Assembly (NCBI GenBank): GCA_964036295.1
Contig: OZ038463.1
Span: forward strand, 16,851,069 to 16,915,068
DNA length: 64,000 bases
Reading direction: 5' to 3'
DNA from: Plumapathes pennacea
Taxonomy: Eukaryota; Cnidaria; Anthozoa; Antipatharia; Myriopathidae
The stretch's first letter is position 1; every line of letters starts with the position of its first letter. Of this stretch, positions 24,291-35,929 are shown piece after piece. The notes below the pieces were generated by a model. That model had not been told where the DNA came from, did not search any database, and worked only from the letters and a program-made list of their open reading frames with translations. The translations under genes and the position numbers were made by a program.

Positions 24291-27200
24291 TTATCTGGTC
24301 CAGGACAGATACCATAATGCACTTATGACAATCAGAAAAAGCGCTTCTGTCATGCGAGGACCAGACGGGCCTGCGTTGTAGCGCGCTTGCACATCTGCTT
24401 GTGCCGTGACAGCTACAGTGTTTCGTGTCCGAGTAGATGGGAGTGTTATTTTCTTACTTCTCGGCGTGATCGATTTCGGTCCTCTCATGGTGGGAATAGT
24501 AAATGGAGGATGAAAGGGGCTGAACACCGTCTGGACTTCGGGCGTCGGAGGAGTCGTCGGCGGCACGAATTTAGACGGGAAAGCCGAGCACTCCACGAGT
24601 GGAATTTGGAAGGAAGTCGGGCGAAGTGAAGGCGAGCTGAACTTCTTCTCGTCAGTGCGTTTTTGACCGAGGTAAAGCTCTTTATTTCCGTCTGAATTTA
24701 AGTCGTATTTCACCAGTTCGTACGTGGTGTCCGGAATACTGATGCTGTAGAGGTTGCAGCCTTTGGATGACGTAATATCCTGCTCCTCTTCAAGTCTCCA
24801 CGAGTTGTCGATCCCACACTGGTTGTCTCGCACAGTGTTCAGAATGTCCTTTATGTACTTGTCGTGCGGAGTCATCCGGGCAGCGGTCACGGTGAACACG
24901 TAGGGAGTAGAGCCGTAGAAAGTCTGACTTGTAGACTTGTGGTAGTTTCCTTCTTCGTTGAGAGTGAACTCGGCTTGCTGGCAGAATGGGTCCGAGAAGA
25001 ACGTCGACTGGCGCTCCCAAGTCAATTTTCTATTGTCGAATTTCATGTAACGTGTCAGAAATCTTAATCCAGGTTGGGTCTCGCACGTCGTCGAACCCCA
25101 TTCCCCCTTCAGCGTCGTAGACGTTGACGAGATCGGGTTCCGCGTAAAAATGGGAGGCCTTGTGATGCTGCTGCGCCTGACCAGGGCGCAACGCGCACAG
25201 TTTGGCACGCTTGCCTTCTTGAGTGGCATCTGGTAGCTGCTTGGCTTGTACCTTCGCTTGGTTTTCTTGCTTGTCTGGATTTCTCCGAAATAAAGTAAGT
25301 CATATTTGTGGCCCTTTCCTTTCCGTTTCTCTAGTCTTAAGATCGAGAACTCGTACTCGGACACGCCGAACTTGTCACGACAGGTGCGCTTACTAAACGC
25401 AGTATTGTCCACGTTGAAAATGTTTCTTCCGTTGATGGTCGCGTTGACCGCATGCACTGTACCGGGACACGACCTAGCAGCGGTTTGTTTTACAGTGCTC
25501 TGCATTGCCCGCGTGTGCGGATAGAGTCGGATGGTGGTGAAGTTAAACCTGGTTGGAGTGGCGCCTTCCAGGACATCGTCGGCTTTCTTAATAGCTAAGA
25601 AGGTGTAAAATCCCCGGACGCTGATCGTGAAACTCGGTGAGGAGCACGTGGAATCCTTGTAAAAGTGAAAATTGGCAGAGTATGTGGAATTTGGAAGGAT
25701 CGTGACGTGACGGGCCAGAAATTTGGGTCCAGGCCGAACTTCGCACCTGCAGAATGAAGCGAAACAAGGCCGCCCGTCAAAGAGAATTCATATGGGATTG
25801 CTAAAAATATGGGTGATGTTTTAAGAATTATGCTTTTAAATGCCAAGTATATAATTCTCTCCATGCGAGGGCAAAATGATGCATCATTATACTGCAAAAA
25901 CGAAGAATATATTGATGCCGATCACTATTCCGTGTCAAAAGAGGGTGGATTTTTATCTTTAGTGAGTACTTTTACTTCTAAAGCCCTAGCCAAACGGTAC
26001 TGCCAACTCATGCCAACTTTGCGAGTTGGCTCGAGGTGGCCATCGTTTGTAGGACCACCGAGTTGACAGGAGTTGGCTCAGATTTGATCGAGCTCAAATT
26101 GGTCAACTAGAGTCAAGTCAAACCAAGTTTTTTATCGTTTGGCCACCCCAAGCCAGCTCGAGCCAATATTTGATAACATTTTTGCACGTACCAACGTAGC
26201 CCAAGTGACAAGAATAAGGAAAGCTGTTCAAGATATGGTGCGGATTATAAAAAAAAATCTCTTAAGTCCTCACTACCCTTTTGTCGCCGCCTACAATTTC
26301 AGCCAGACTTTTCTTTGTGTTAGTAAGGGACGACACAAGGATGCTAACAGTATAAAAGTTAAAATAAATTCACAATGCCTTATCACATTATTATCCAGTA
26401 ACACCAGGAAGGAAGGAGAAAAGAAGGCTTTATTGTAAAGATATATTTAAGCTTAAAATTTTCTCAGTTCCTATAATGTAAGAAGATTAACGGAATAACA
26501 GTCCGTACAGAATGCGTTAAAATTGTTGCTGATTTCGTGGACAGTACTCAAGCAAAGTATGTTTTAAATCAGGGTGTTTTCAATCACACTACCCAAGTAG
26601 CACAAGATCTCTAGAACCCGTGTAGCATTAAAGGTTCGAACGTTTCTTAGCCAGATGTTCTGGCAGATATTTTTACACTTCAAGTATCATCAGTGCATTT
26701 CCGATAACCTCACCCAACTTTGCCATGATAAGTGCAATGGAAATACTGGTAATCAATACACAACAAAATCAGATGTGCAATAGGACGTGTAAAAAGCGTT
26801 TGGGATTTTTGCTAATGGTTAAGAACTTCTGAAACATTTTCAGCTAATCTGATATCTTGTGCGATTCTAAAAGCAACAGTTATACGCTAGATCTTGCGGC
26901 TATTCTTACTTATCGTTTTGTTAATCGAGGGAAAGGCATGCGGTAATAGGACTATAGCAGATTACGCGCGAAAGTATGTCACAAATTAACGTCTCGTGGT
27001 ATGTATCAGTTCCAGCACCGTCTGTGTATCATTTGTCAGTCAGCAAGTCACTTTTTATTCCGTGGTTTTCTTTTAAGCCTTTAGTTTCAGAGCCTTTTAA
27101 TATTTCTTAATCGCTTTTAGGGAAAATGTGAGAATTGGTCATTGAATCCGAGTTTTTCGTCCAAGAGCCGGTATTCACGGATGTTGATCTGTCTCTGCTG

Positions 27201-28703
27201 AGAGAAAGCTGAAGTTGACCACTTCGTAAGAAAAAGCAAGCTGGTCATTGAAAACGCTCTTTGTAAGGTAAACTTTAGACCGGCAGATGAACACGAAGCC
27301 GTGGAATGGCCCAGACAAATTCCTTGGATCTCATTATCAAAAGATATCCACTATAAAAGTGTTCGGTGCAATTAGACTACGGTCGAAAAGGTAGCCAACT
27401 TCAACATCAGGTCGATAACCCTGTCCAAATAAAACACAGCCAAACTCAAATGCAACTGCCGAAATATTCTCTAGAAATTTAATATGGCAAAACGCAATGC
27501 TCAAAATATCCCGTCTCGGTTGTTATCATGCACCAAGTGCATGTCAATCAAAGTATTAAGCCCTAAGCTCGTGGTATTTGAACAATACTAACAGACAGCA
27601 CTCCTTGCGGAACACAGCAAGTCATTTTGTAAACCACAAATGACTGAATGGAAGGCGGCGTCAGTTTTTCTGGAGCTGTTTGACACTAATCACACTCGTT
27701 TAACACACCTTCCGGAAACGCAGGCCAAAGAGATGGGAATATGGATTTTTGCCATGGAATTTGCTCTTTCACTGTTTAATAACGCATCAAACGAGTCGAA
27801 AAAAATGTCAAGGTTTGTTTAGTATAGTAATTAACAAAGTGTACTCTTTCTTGCCGTTTTGGGGGGTGCTTAGATCTTATGAGTTAATTAATTAGGGGGC
27901 GAAACAGCTTAAAAGCGGCTTTTTGTGTTACCCAAGGAAAGCGCAGAGACCATTAAATAATTAAAAATTGATAGCTCTGCTGACATAAGCCGATGAAAGA
28001 TTTTCTAAAAGACAGAATGATCCCGCTCTTCTTGAAAGCTGTTTTATGACGAAGACCATAGGCACATTGTAGAATGGGAAACATTCTGCCAGAAACGAGG
28101 CAAAGAAGCGTCCGTTAGTCAGGAGAGCGTGTGTTAAATTGAGCGTTTTGAGAGGTCTAAAGATTAAAGCAACCCCATGACCTTAATCGAACGAGACTGT
28201 GCCAAACGATTGAAAAACACGCTAATAGGCGGAATGATGTCTCGTTGAGTGTATAGCCGTTCCTTATCAAAGGAACGAACGATGGACATTAATCCAAAAC
28301 ATACTGTGCGCTGCCCGTTAAGCTGGAAATAAACGAAAATGGACGAAATTCACTTACCCAGAGGAAGCCCATTCTCCGGTTATTTTGGGGCGTGATTGTT
28401 TCACTTGAATGCCACTGCTGTGTACGATATATCTGACGATATTTTTACACTGGCTGTTGGATCCAGCGGTAACCTTTTCTTGAAGGAAGACTAGAAGGGC
28501 AAGGAAGAGGACAAAAGTAACTAATAGAGCTGTTATCAACGAACTCCCCTCGACTGATCTTGAGAAGCATGCGGTTGAACTTGCCTCCGGCTGAACATAA
28601 CTTTTACTTAATGGAGGAAGGGGTTCTGTCAGCAGTTCTACATACCTAAAAATATCCAAACGGCCAGGGATACGCCGAGTGTAGTTATCCTGCCAAGTTC
28701 CAT
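24291..28703 (-). CDS. APCDD1: APCDD1 orthologue, Wnt-inhibitor family membrane/secreted glycoprotein (3 exons, complete)
   Basis: Minus-strand exons: 28703-28646 (signal peptide), 28490-28358, 25746-24291. Phases 1 and 2 match, giving 548 residues. Exon 1 encodes MELGRITTLGVSLAVWIFL, a hydrophobic signal sequence completed in exon 2. Two APCDD1 domains are visible: the first has GEWASSG joined across the intron to CEVRPGPKF, and the second has GEWGSTTCETQPGLRFLTR and FSDPFCQQAEFTL. RYKPSSYQMPL and SFQIPLVEC match the conserved motif ending each half of vertebrate APCDD1. Cysteines and NxS/T sites fit an extracellular protein. A Pro/Thr-rich linker leads to a hydrophobic C-terminus (ALFLIVISALWYLSW), a membrane anchor or GPI signal. 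Vertebrate APCDD1 binds Wnt and LRP5 and dampens beta-catenin signalling; the same role here is inferred. Exon 3 carries most of the protein in a single 1,456-base exon. The gene converges on SPIDR. Confidence 0.95.
26575..26917 (+). repeat. ~340 bp dispersed repeat, copy B, in APCDD1 intron 2
   Basis: Direct-orientation partner of 21367-21706, 5.2 kb away, so the pair brackets the large APCDD1 3' exon. No coding frame is seen in either copy. Confidence 0.85.
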
Positions 28704-31700
28704 TTCGCTCGCTCAGCTTTTACAATAAACACGAACGTTTCTCTTTGTTCCTGTGTCGAAAAACAGAACTGACCGTCAAAGCTGTGACGTTATCCAATGG
28801 AAGATGTCACCCTGCACCGGGTCCCTTGCAACTTGTCAAAATCAGCCGAGTTAAATCTCTGCTGTAGCCCAACCAAAATCCCAAGCTAATTATGTCCCTT
28901 CGCGATCATTCGTGACTGATGGTGTTCCCTGTTTGTCTTTAGTCGTGATCTGTATATATAAGCTCCTCCCACAAATAACTTGACAGCCACTTCAGAAAGC
29001 AACACCTCGCGCCTTTTCATGTCACGCTGCTTATTGTTTATCAAGCTACGTTTATTTGCAAAGGGAAAATTTGCAAAGTTGACTCCTTTGCGGAAAGCTC
29101 TGGCCGCCGGAAATACCAGTCTCAAAGAGAGTAAAAAAGAGAAAGCTCTTCAATTAAGCGGTGCCGTCCTCTTAATCCAACCTTTTGTGAAAGTCGGCTA
29201 GATTCATTAATCTGAGCAGCGACGCAGAAAAATCCGACTAATTATTTTAAAACTCTAATAACTTCTTAATTACCGGTTGCTGAAAACATGATTAAAATCA
29301 GCTAGTATAACACTGCCGATGATGTCATTTTCAGTCCCTACCCCCTCCCCCCCCCCCCCCCCCCCCCCCTGTTTTTCCCGACCGGCTTGTTTTTAATTTT
29401 GTGTTTCACAGTGGACAAGATAAGTACTGTCTGCTGTAAAGACCGGAGACGGACATTATTAAAAAACTCAAGTCAACAGAACGGCAAAGCGGGTCGCCAA
29501 CTTATAAAGAAGACCCAAAGCAAACCGGAAAGCCGAGACCTTGCAAGTATGCAGTGCATTTTGATGGCTTCATCGCTCAACGTCTTTTCAAAACATGTTT
29601 GGAAATCTCAACTGATACCTGAACTCAAAACAAACAAAGAAACACTGAAAGAAAACGTTATCTTTAGCTGCCGCACGTGTCTAAACGCGGCAGTGTGGAT
29701 TATGCCTGTCAAACTTACGTCAAGATCCCTAGTTTGAGCATGTACACAAGGCAATCTCTTCAATTTGCGTCAGCGAGCTTCCTCTAGTTATCTCTGTCAT
29801 ACACGGTATGCCTTAAATGCTTCAAGGTACAAAAATTAATCACTATCTAGTATGAATATGCAGTCAGTTCGTGATGCTGCGAACTGATTTCAGTGGCTGG
29901 CAATGAATTCCGATTTTTTTCCGTCCACAGGAAACCCCTAAACAACCTCTAGTAAATTCTGCGGAAGTTCATTTTCTCTTCTTGCGATTGTTATCAGCCG
30001 AACATTAATACTTAATTTGTTTCAGTGATTGCTAAAAATGTTAGTCTACAAAGCTCAGTTTTTCTCCGCACGACGGTGAGTTGCTGAAAAACATCCAGCT
30101 CTGGCTTCAATAGCATTATTCAGTTCTGCACGCGACGTGGTCAGTCGTAGCCTGACCTTTAGGTTCCTGCTTTGTTCGATTCTGAGACGAAGGGTAATTT
30201 TTTTAAAACATGCCCGTAATTCAACCATTTCATGTTTGAAACACCGGCATCCCTCGGGTGGCAATCCCGACAAGATCCCATGTGAAAAAGTTATTTAACA
30301 AAAAACCCGCGAGCTCTTTGTGATACAAGGGCAGTTATCCTTACAAGGTTTACTGTTTACATAAAATAGTTTGTTGATGCACCAGTGATCACTGTAATCA
30401 AAGTGAATGTCCCATAGAGGGAGTCGAATTCGTTCGCTTACGTGGCGGGTAACCGATCTCGTTTTCTTCATTTAATTAGCCTTCGAGCAGCTGTCAATAC
30501 TGCACTCACGGTTGTCATTATAACTGCACTGCAAGCAACACCAAACCAAGTAATAAAGCGCGCTAAACGCCACAGTCGCAGCATTCAAGAACTCGTTTCG
30601 CTGATGTGTCGTTCCGTATGTGCTCAAGCGTGTCGCATATGTAGCTCTCTTTACTGTTTTGGTCCACTAATGGTTAGTCCCACACATGGCTTTGATAAAC
30701 AGAGTTAGGTATTGAAATTCGGCTGACGCCAGGGTATAACGAACTCGTTTTGTCTCACGTGTATCGTGGCAGAGTTATAAGTGCCTTACCTTGACACGGT
30801 ACATAAATTGAACGGTGCAACTTCAAAAATGGAAGGTACTGTGCGCGTTTCCACTGAAACTATAAAGATCCTTCCAAACGTATATTAGGACCGTATGATT
30901 GATTGCTAGACTAGCCAATATACTAAAACATTCGTCTCTCTCGCTGTAAATACGAACTCACTTTGAAGCACTGAGATTGTGGACTTGGGAGCAAAGGAAA
31001 AAGCTCGGCCTCTAGCTCAGGAAAGCCAGATATACAGCAATATACTTACGATTAAATTGAATCGACGCGGACAGTTTCACACGCAGCGAGAGATGCAACT
31101 CAGAACTGCGGGCCTAAATCGCAGTCAGACTGGCTGATTGAAGCTCTTATAGATCTTTATCAGAGTCGGTCGGGTAAAGGAGTTTATATTAGAGTTTTCA
31201 GGTTATAAACTGTCAATACATAACACTGTACACCTGTAAAAGACATTAGAGCTTTGTATGAAGGCTCGTTATGATATCTGCACCCGGTGATGAAGGGCCG
31301 CGCTGCACTGCGCCGCGACTTCAATGTGCTACTGACTGGCGGCATACACAAGCGCTTTTCATTTAATCTAAGCCCGAGATTCCGCCCAGGCAGAGTTCTA
31401 AACGTTCTGGGTTGAACGGTTTCCGCAGCTCTTCAGCTAATGGAGCCTGTGGTGAAGGCGGCGGTATTGGCTACAAAATTGCAACCGGAAGACTAAAAAA
31501 TTGCCACTTGAGTGTACATGGCTATTAACCGCACAAGATCTGATAGCTCACTCTGAAACGACGAACAACATAAATTGAATGTTCTGTCGAAGGAAAACGT
31601 ATTATAATGCGTGGAACACTGCACGAGAACGTTTGAGAATGATTGATGTGTGTACTACTTAGACTCGTGTTATCCCCGTGTAGCACAGACGCGACGGCGT

Positions 31701-31705
31701 TCATC

Positions 31706-31742
31706 CTCGTTCCCAGGGTAGGGAAAAGAGCCTGGGAACGAT
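31706..31742. repeat. Short hairpin (CGTTCCCAGG / CCTGGGAACG)
   Basis: Ten-base arms separated by about 16 bases. Isolated; no element boundaries seen. Confidence 0.4.
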
Positions 31743-34700
31743 GGGCAGCGTTAATTTCACACTGGATGAACAATTGCACCATTTTCCAAAATATGCTAAC
31801 GAATCAATCACACTGGACAATTCGCGTTGTGTCCATGTCCGAGGAGCGAGCTCCATAAGCTGGAGGAATCTACAGCCAAGCAAAAACGAGTTGCCCAGAC
31901 AAATACAAAAAATTATCGTTCACTTCTTAGGAAGAATTAGACTTTGAGAAAAATGAGCTTCATCTTCGATTTTTGTTTCGAAAGAAAATACCTCACCCAT
32001 ACTTCATTTCTTAAAAATTTATGTTAACACTTAAAAAATATATTTGCATTCTACTTCTGACTAGATATTTGATCGAAAATCGCGTAAGCTGTTGTGGTGA
32101 CCCGGCCGTATAAATTAAATTAAATTAAAAATGTTTTCAGTCTGCTTGAATCAGTTCGGTTTGTATAGGTATTGTTACTGTTATATTCACGTAACCAGCC
32201 ATCTAGTAGACTGTCAAGTCTGAAACAAGAGTTTAGCAAATTATTCAAGGACAGTAGGCCCCGGTTGCACTTTATATCAATAAAGATGAAAATAATGTCC
32301 ACATTTACAAGTTTTCAATTGCGCTTTGTCATCGACGAATATGTCGACAAGTTTCTACCAAACTCCGAAGAAGCCGTTGTTTCACTTTGGATGCTTTATT
32401 ATTTTTACAGTCTGGTGCAACCGGGTCCTTAAATTTACGCCCTGTAATTATCCGTTGCATTCGGCGCGATGTCTGGGTCTGTGAACCACTTGCGGTTAAA
32501 GGAATGAAGGCCAACCTTTACTGTTGGTCTCAGTTCATACTTGTTTGCCGGATATTGATCCGATCAAAGTGACGGGTCGTTTAATTGACTTGTCGAGGAA
32601 AGCGCGGTTCCAATAAATGGATGAATGAATGACTTTCCCAGTTGCGGTTGTCAGACGGCAAGGAAAAGGTGCTATGACCATTAGTGGTAACTTCTTAGTT
32701 CCCGAGATAAGAATGTGATTAAACTGCAAAACTTCGCATTAAAACGGGCATTATATAACATAAAAACAACAGTGAGGGTTGCAGTTCATGATGTTCTTCA
32801 AATGATGATTCGGAGATCATTGATTGAAAGATATCATAAACTGATCCCTCGCCTCTAGAAGGTCGATAACGCCAGGACACTTGTCTTGTCTTTATATTAC
32901 ATGTATGAATTAAAAGCCGAGGACTTTAGAGTCGGTTTCGATTGTCGATTTGTTAAAATGATGAGTCAGTGCACGATTTCTGTCTGATCTCGGGCTGCTA
33001 TATAGATGTCTTAATCTTTCATTTGAAGGCGAAAGTGTCTTGCAAGGATTACGTCCTTGATGTTGTTATGCGGCTTAGCTACTATTGTGAGTGAGTCGTT
33101 TACCGGCTTGTCTGCCTTCTCAAGGACGTGTTTGAGCCTGTATCAGAAATCCTTTCCAGTGTAGGTTGAGCCAGCTGCTCAAAGGCTGATAAATGTAGAA
33201 CGAAATCACAGCTGGTGTTGTTTGGCCGGTCACTTTGAAGAGCATGAAAATCTCAAATGAATGTACGGAGGTCATCATGATCTGGCAGCGTCCTCTTCAC
33301 GTTTATTTTACCTCACAAAGAGAATAATCAGGCACTCTTAGTCGAAATGTTCTATTTGTTTAAATTTCTAGCTAAAATGTCTTGCTGATCAATGGTTGGC
33401 AATGCGCTTTTGTTAATATACTATGACATTTTTGTAAGGACTACAGAAATATTGGCAGGACGAAACACATACACGTAACTACACTGATATAGAGTACAAA
33501 ATAAAATCATTTGTAGGGTTTTTCAAGGTCAAATATCTCTAGAGTGACGTGAACGATAGAGAAATGCAGAATTCTTTGAATGCTGGACGTAATCCGAACT
33601 CGGGACGGTGAAAGAAAACGATCCAGAAACTTGTTAAGCAAAAGGGGGGTTGATAGAAATAAAACGGTATTTGATATATCTAAATCATAAATGTATATCC
33701 CGGTAAACTTCACTCTCAAAATTCATTACGTGCCATATTTCGCGCAATCGCCTGGGAAATTTGTACTACTGTCCGAAGCGAGGCAAGACAATGCAGTAAA
33801 ATAAATAAATAAATAAATAAATAAAAACAGCCATCAGTTAATGGAAGTGGTTGATGTGAAACCTTTGACCTTCTAGACAATCTGATCAGCTCACGGTTAG
33901 TTAACAGTTCTTGCTCTTGCTTCTATCAATTTTGATTTCCGCGTGCTTTGGCGTTAACCTGGACTTGTGTTTCCTTCTAGGAGCTTCTAGCATATGCACT
34001 TATCCTTATTCAATATTGGCATGTTGTGCACCAATGACCTAATAGGTAAACTTACAAGACTTCCGATCCAATGGTGCTGTTTACGATTCGTTTTTTATTA
34101 CTTTATAATCATAAAGAAAAACCGTACAAATGCTCTAATAAGCACCCCCACTTCTCTAAATAAATTCCCCCACTACAAGTCAATTATTGAAATAACTCCG
34201 CACCCCGGAGCTTATTATAAGCTATACATATTTATCTCAGGAAACCTGTTGATAACAGCATCGTAAGCTACTAATATGGTTTGTCAGTCCGTATAGTTAT
34301 TTCAGACAAAAACTTGAATGTCTGAGCGACCATCCGAATAAACGGTCTTTGAGTTTTGACCTTGCGTGCTGTGCTTGACATTTCCTCCTTCAGTTAAAAA
34401 TATAAAAGCCTGGGTATGCCTTTGAACTAGCGCTAGGAATTTTAAGTTTTGGATTTGATGACACAATTGTGGTCTGCAAACCGTTACTCTCACCGGAAGA
34501 CATGATATATTTATCTGCACGCACCAGCTTCTAATCCGGATTTCAACTCTGAAATCAAAATTTGATCAATCGAATATAAAGTGCAGTGGAGGTAAATGCC
34601 TAACAAGGCGCAAACAAACAAAATCCTTATATAAAAATTGGGAAAGTTCCAGAATGCCAGTAGTATTTTCAGAATTCCCCTGAGTCGCCATGTGATAGTT

Positions 34701-35046
34701 TATTGCATTACTTAGTTGTCCAGTTATCCTCACAATTTTCATCACTGTCTAGTTCAAATATTGAGCACTTCAGCCATAATCTCCGTTTGATGGGCTCCGC
34801 TCGTCTGGTTCTTTGAGGAGGACAGAAAATTTTAAGGATTTTACAAGTCAACCACATTACAATTTCAAGAACTAGAGAGGAACAAAATCTCAAGGCTTGT
34901 TCAGTTTGTCTGTCATATAGGAGGCCGTAACTTAGAAACGCTTAGTTCTGATGTAATAGAACCGAACGTGCTTGGAGGTGTCGTGTTCAAATCAGTCGTG
35001 CCTTTCACTGTACAAGCCTAAACCCAACCCATGCGGGCCCACACTA

Positions 35047-35274
35047 AAGGCGATGTTACACGAGACGATTTTTAACGACAATTCTTCGCGCAACACCTGA
35101 CATTTTGCAGCTTCCTACTCCAAAAGCACGGCAAACCTTAGCCAAAGGCAGACTATTTTTCTAAGATTGTTATAAATCGATAGTTTAGAAGATTACTAGA
35201 CAAGAAGCCTAGAAAAGAAAAATGCTGCGCCAAAAATCGTCGTTAAAAATCGTCTCGTGTAATAACATCACCTT
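35047..35274. mobile_element. MITE with ~33-bp TIRs
   Basis: AAGGCGATGTTACACGAGAC GATTTTTAACGAC at the left; the complement at the right ends CGTCTCGTGTAATAACATCA CCTT with a 3-base insertion. Confidence 0.75.
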
Positions 35275-35829
35275 ATACAGAATAAGTATAGGTAATCACG
35301 TGAGTACAATTAATGATTTACCCGGCAAATTTGGTACAATTTTTAAACATTACGAGTGGTGGACGAGCAATTCATAGAATTTACGACTATGGAAAACTCG
35401 TTGGGACTCGAAATTCCCAGTAAACAGATTTCTCTCATTTTGAGCGCACGCACACTAATGTCACTGTTGACAACCAGATTTTGTCGGACAAAGCCGTGGA
35501 AAAGTACAGAAAGTATAGAAAACTCGCAAAATATTGATTGATATTGCAATTTAGCGATCTTAAATGGCACTTCCAATATTAGTACTTAGTACTAGCTGGA
35601 AGGAAAAATAATTCCAAGTTCCAAGTTCCAAACTCAGCGTAAATTAACGATTAACTTGCTTGCCCTCAGCCAATCAGATTATGACGAGCGCCGCGAGAGA
35701 GCAGTTTGTCTTTGAAAAATTTATGTTTAGCTCATTTATTCCAAAACTGCACAAGAAATCACACTAATTTCAAATTTGTGTACTGCTTGGGTTAAATTAA
35801 TATGCTCTCAGCCAATCAGAATGCAGAAA

Positions 35830-35929
35830 ATTACACGGCGGCTTGAAGATATAAATTTTATTTTCTCGTGGTAAAAACAATATTTTACCACTCGAAAATA
35901 AAATTCATATCTTTGCGCTGCCGTGTAAT
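35830..35929. repeat. Palindromic element (TTACACGGC family)
   Basis: TTACACGGCGGCTTGAAGAT at the left and the complement of ATATCTTTGCGCTGCCGTGT AA at the right. The inner arms TTTTACCAC and GTGGTAAAA also pair. It is related to 9314-9412. Confidence 0.65.

Noticed and set aside
24387-24629. Plus-strand ORF opposite APCDD1
   Set aside because: Antisense shadow of the well-supported APCDD1 exon.
29387-29737. 116-codon plus-strand ORF
   Set aside because: No hydrophobic, domain or motif signature, and no splice context; the ATG-like start is not supported.
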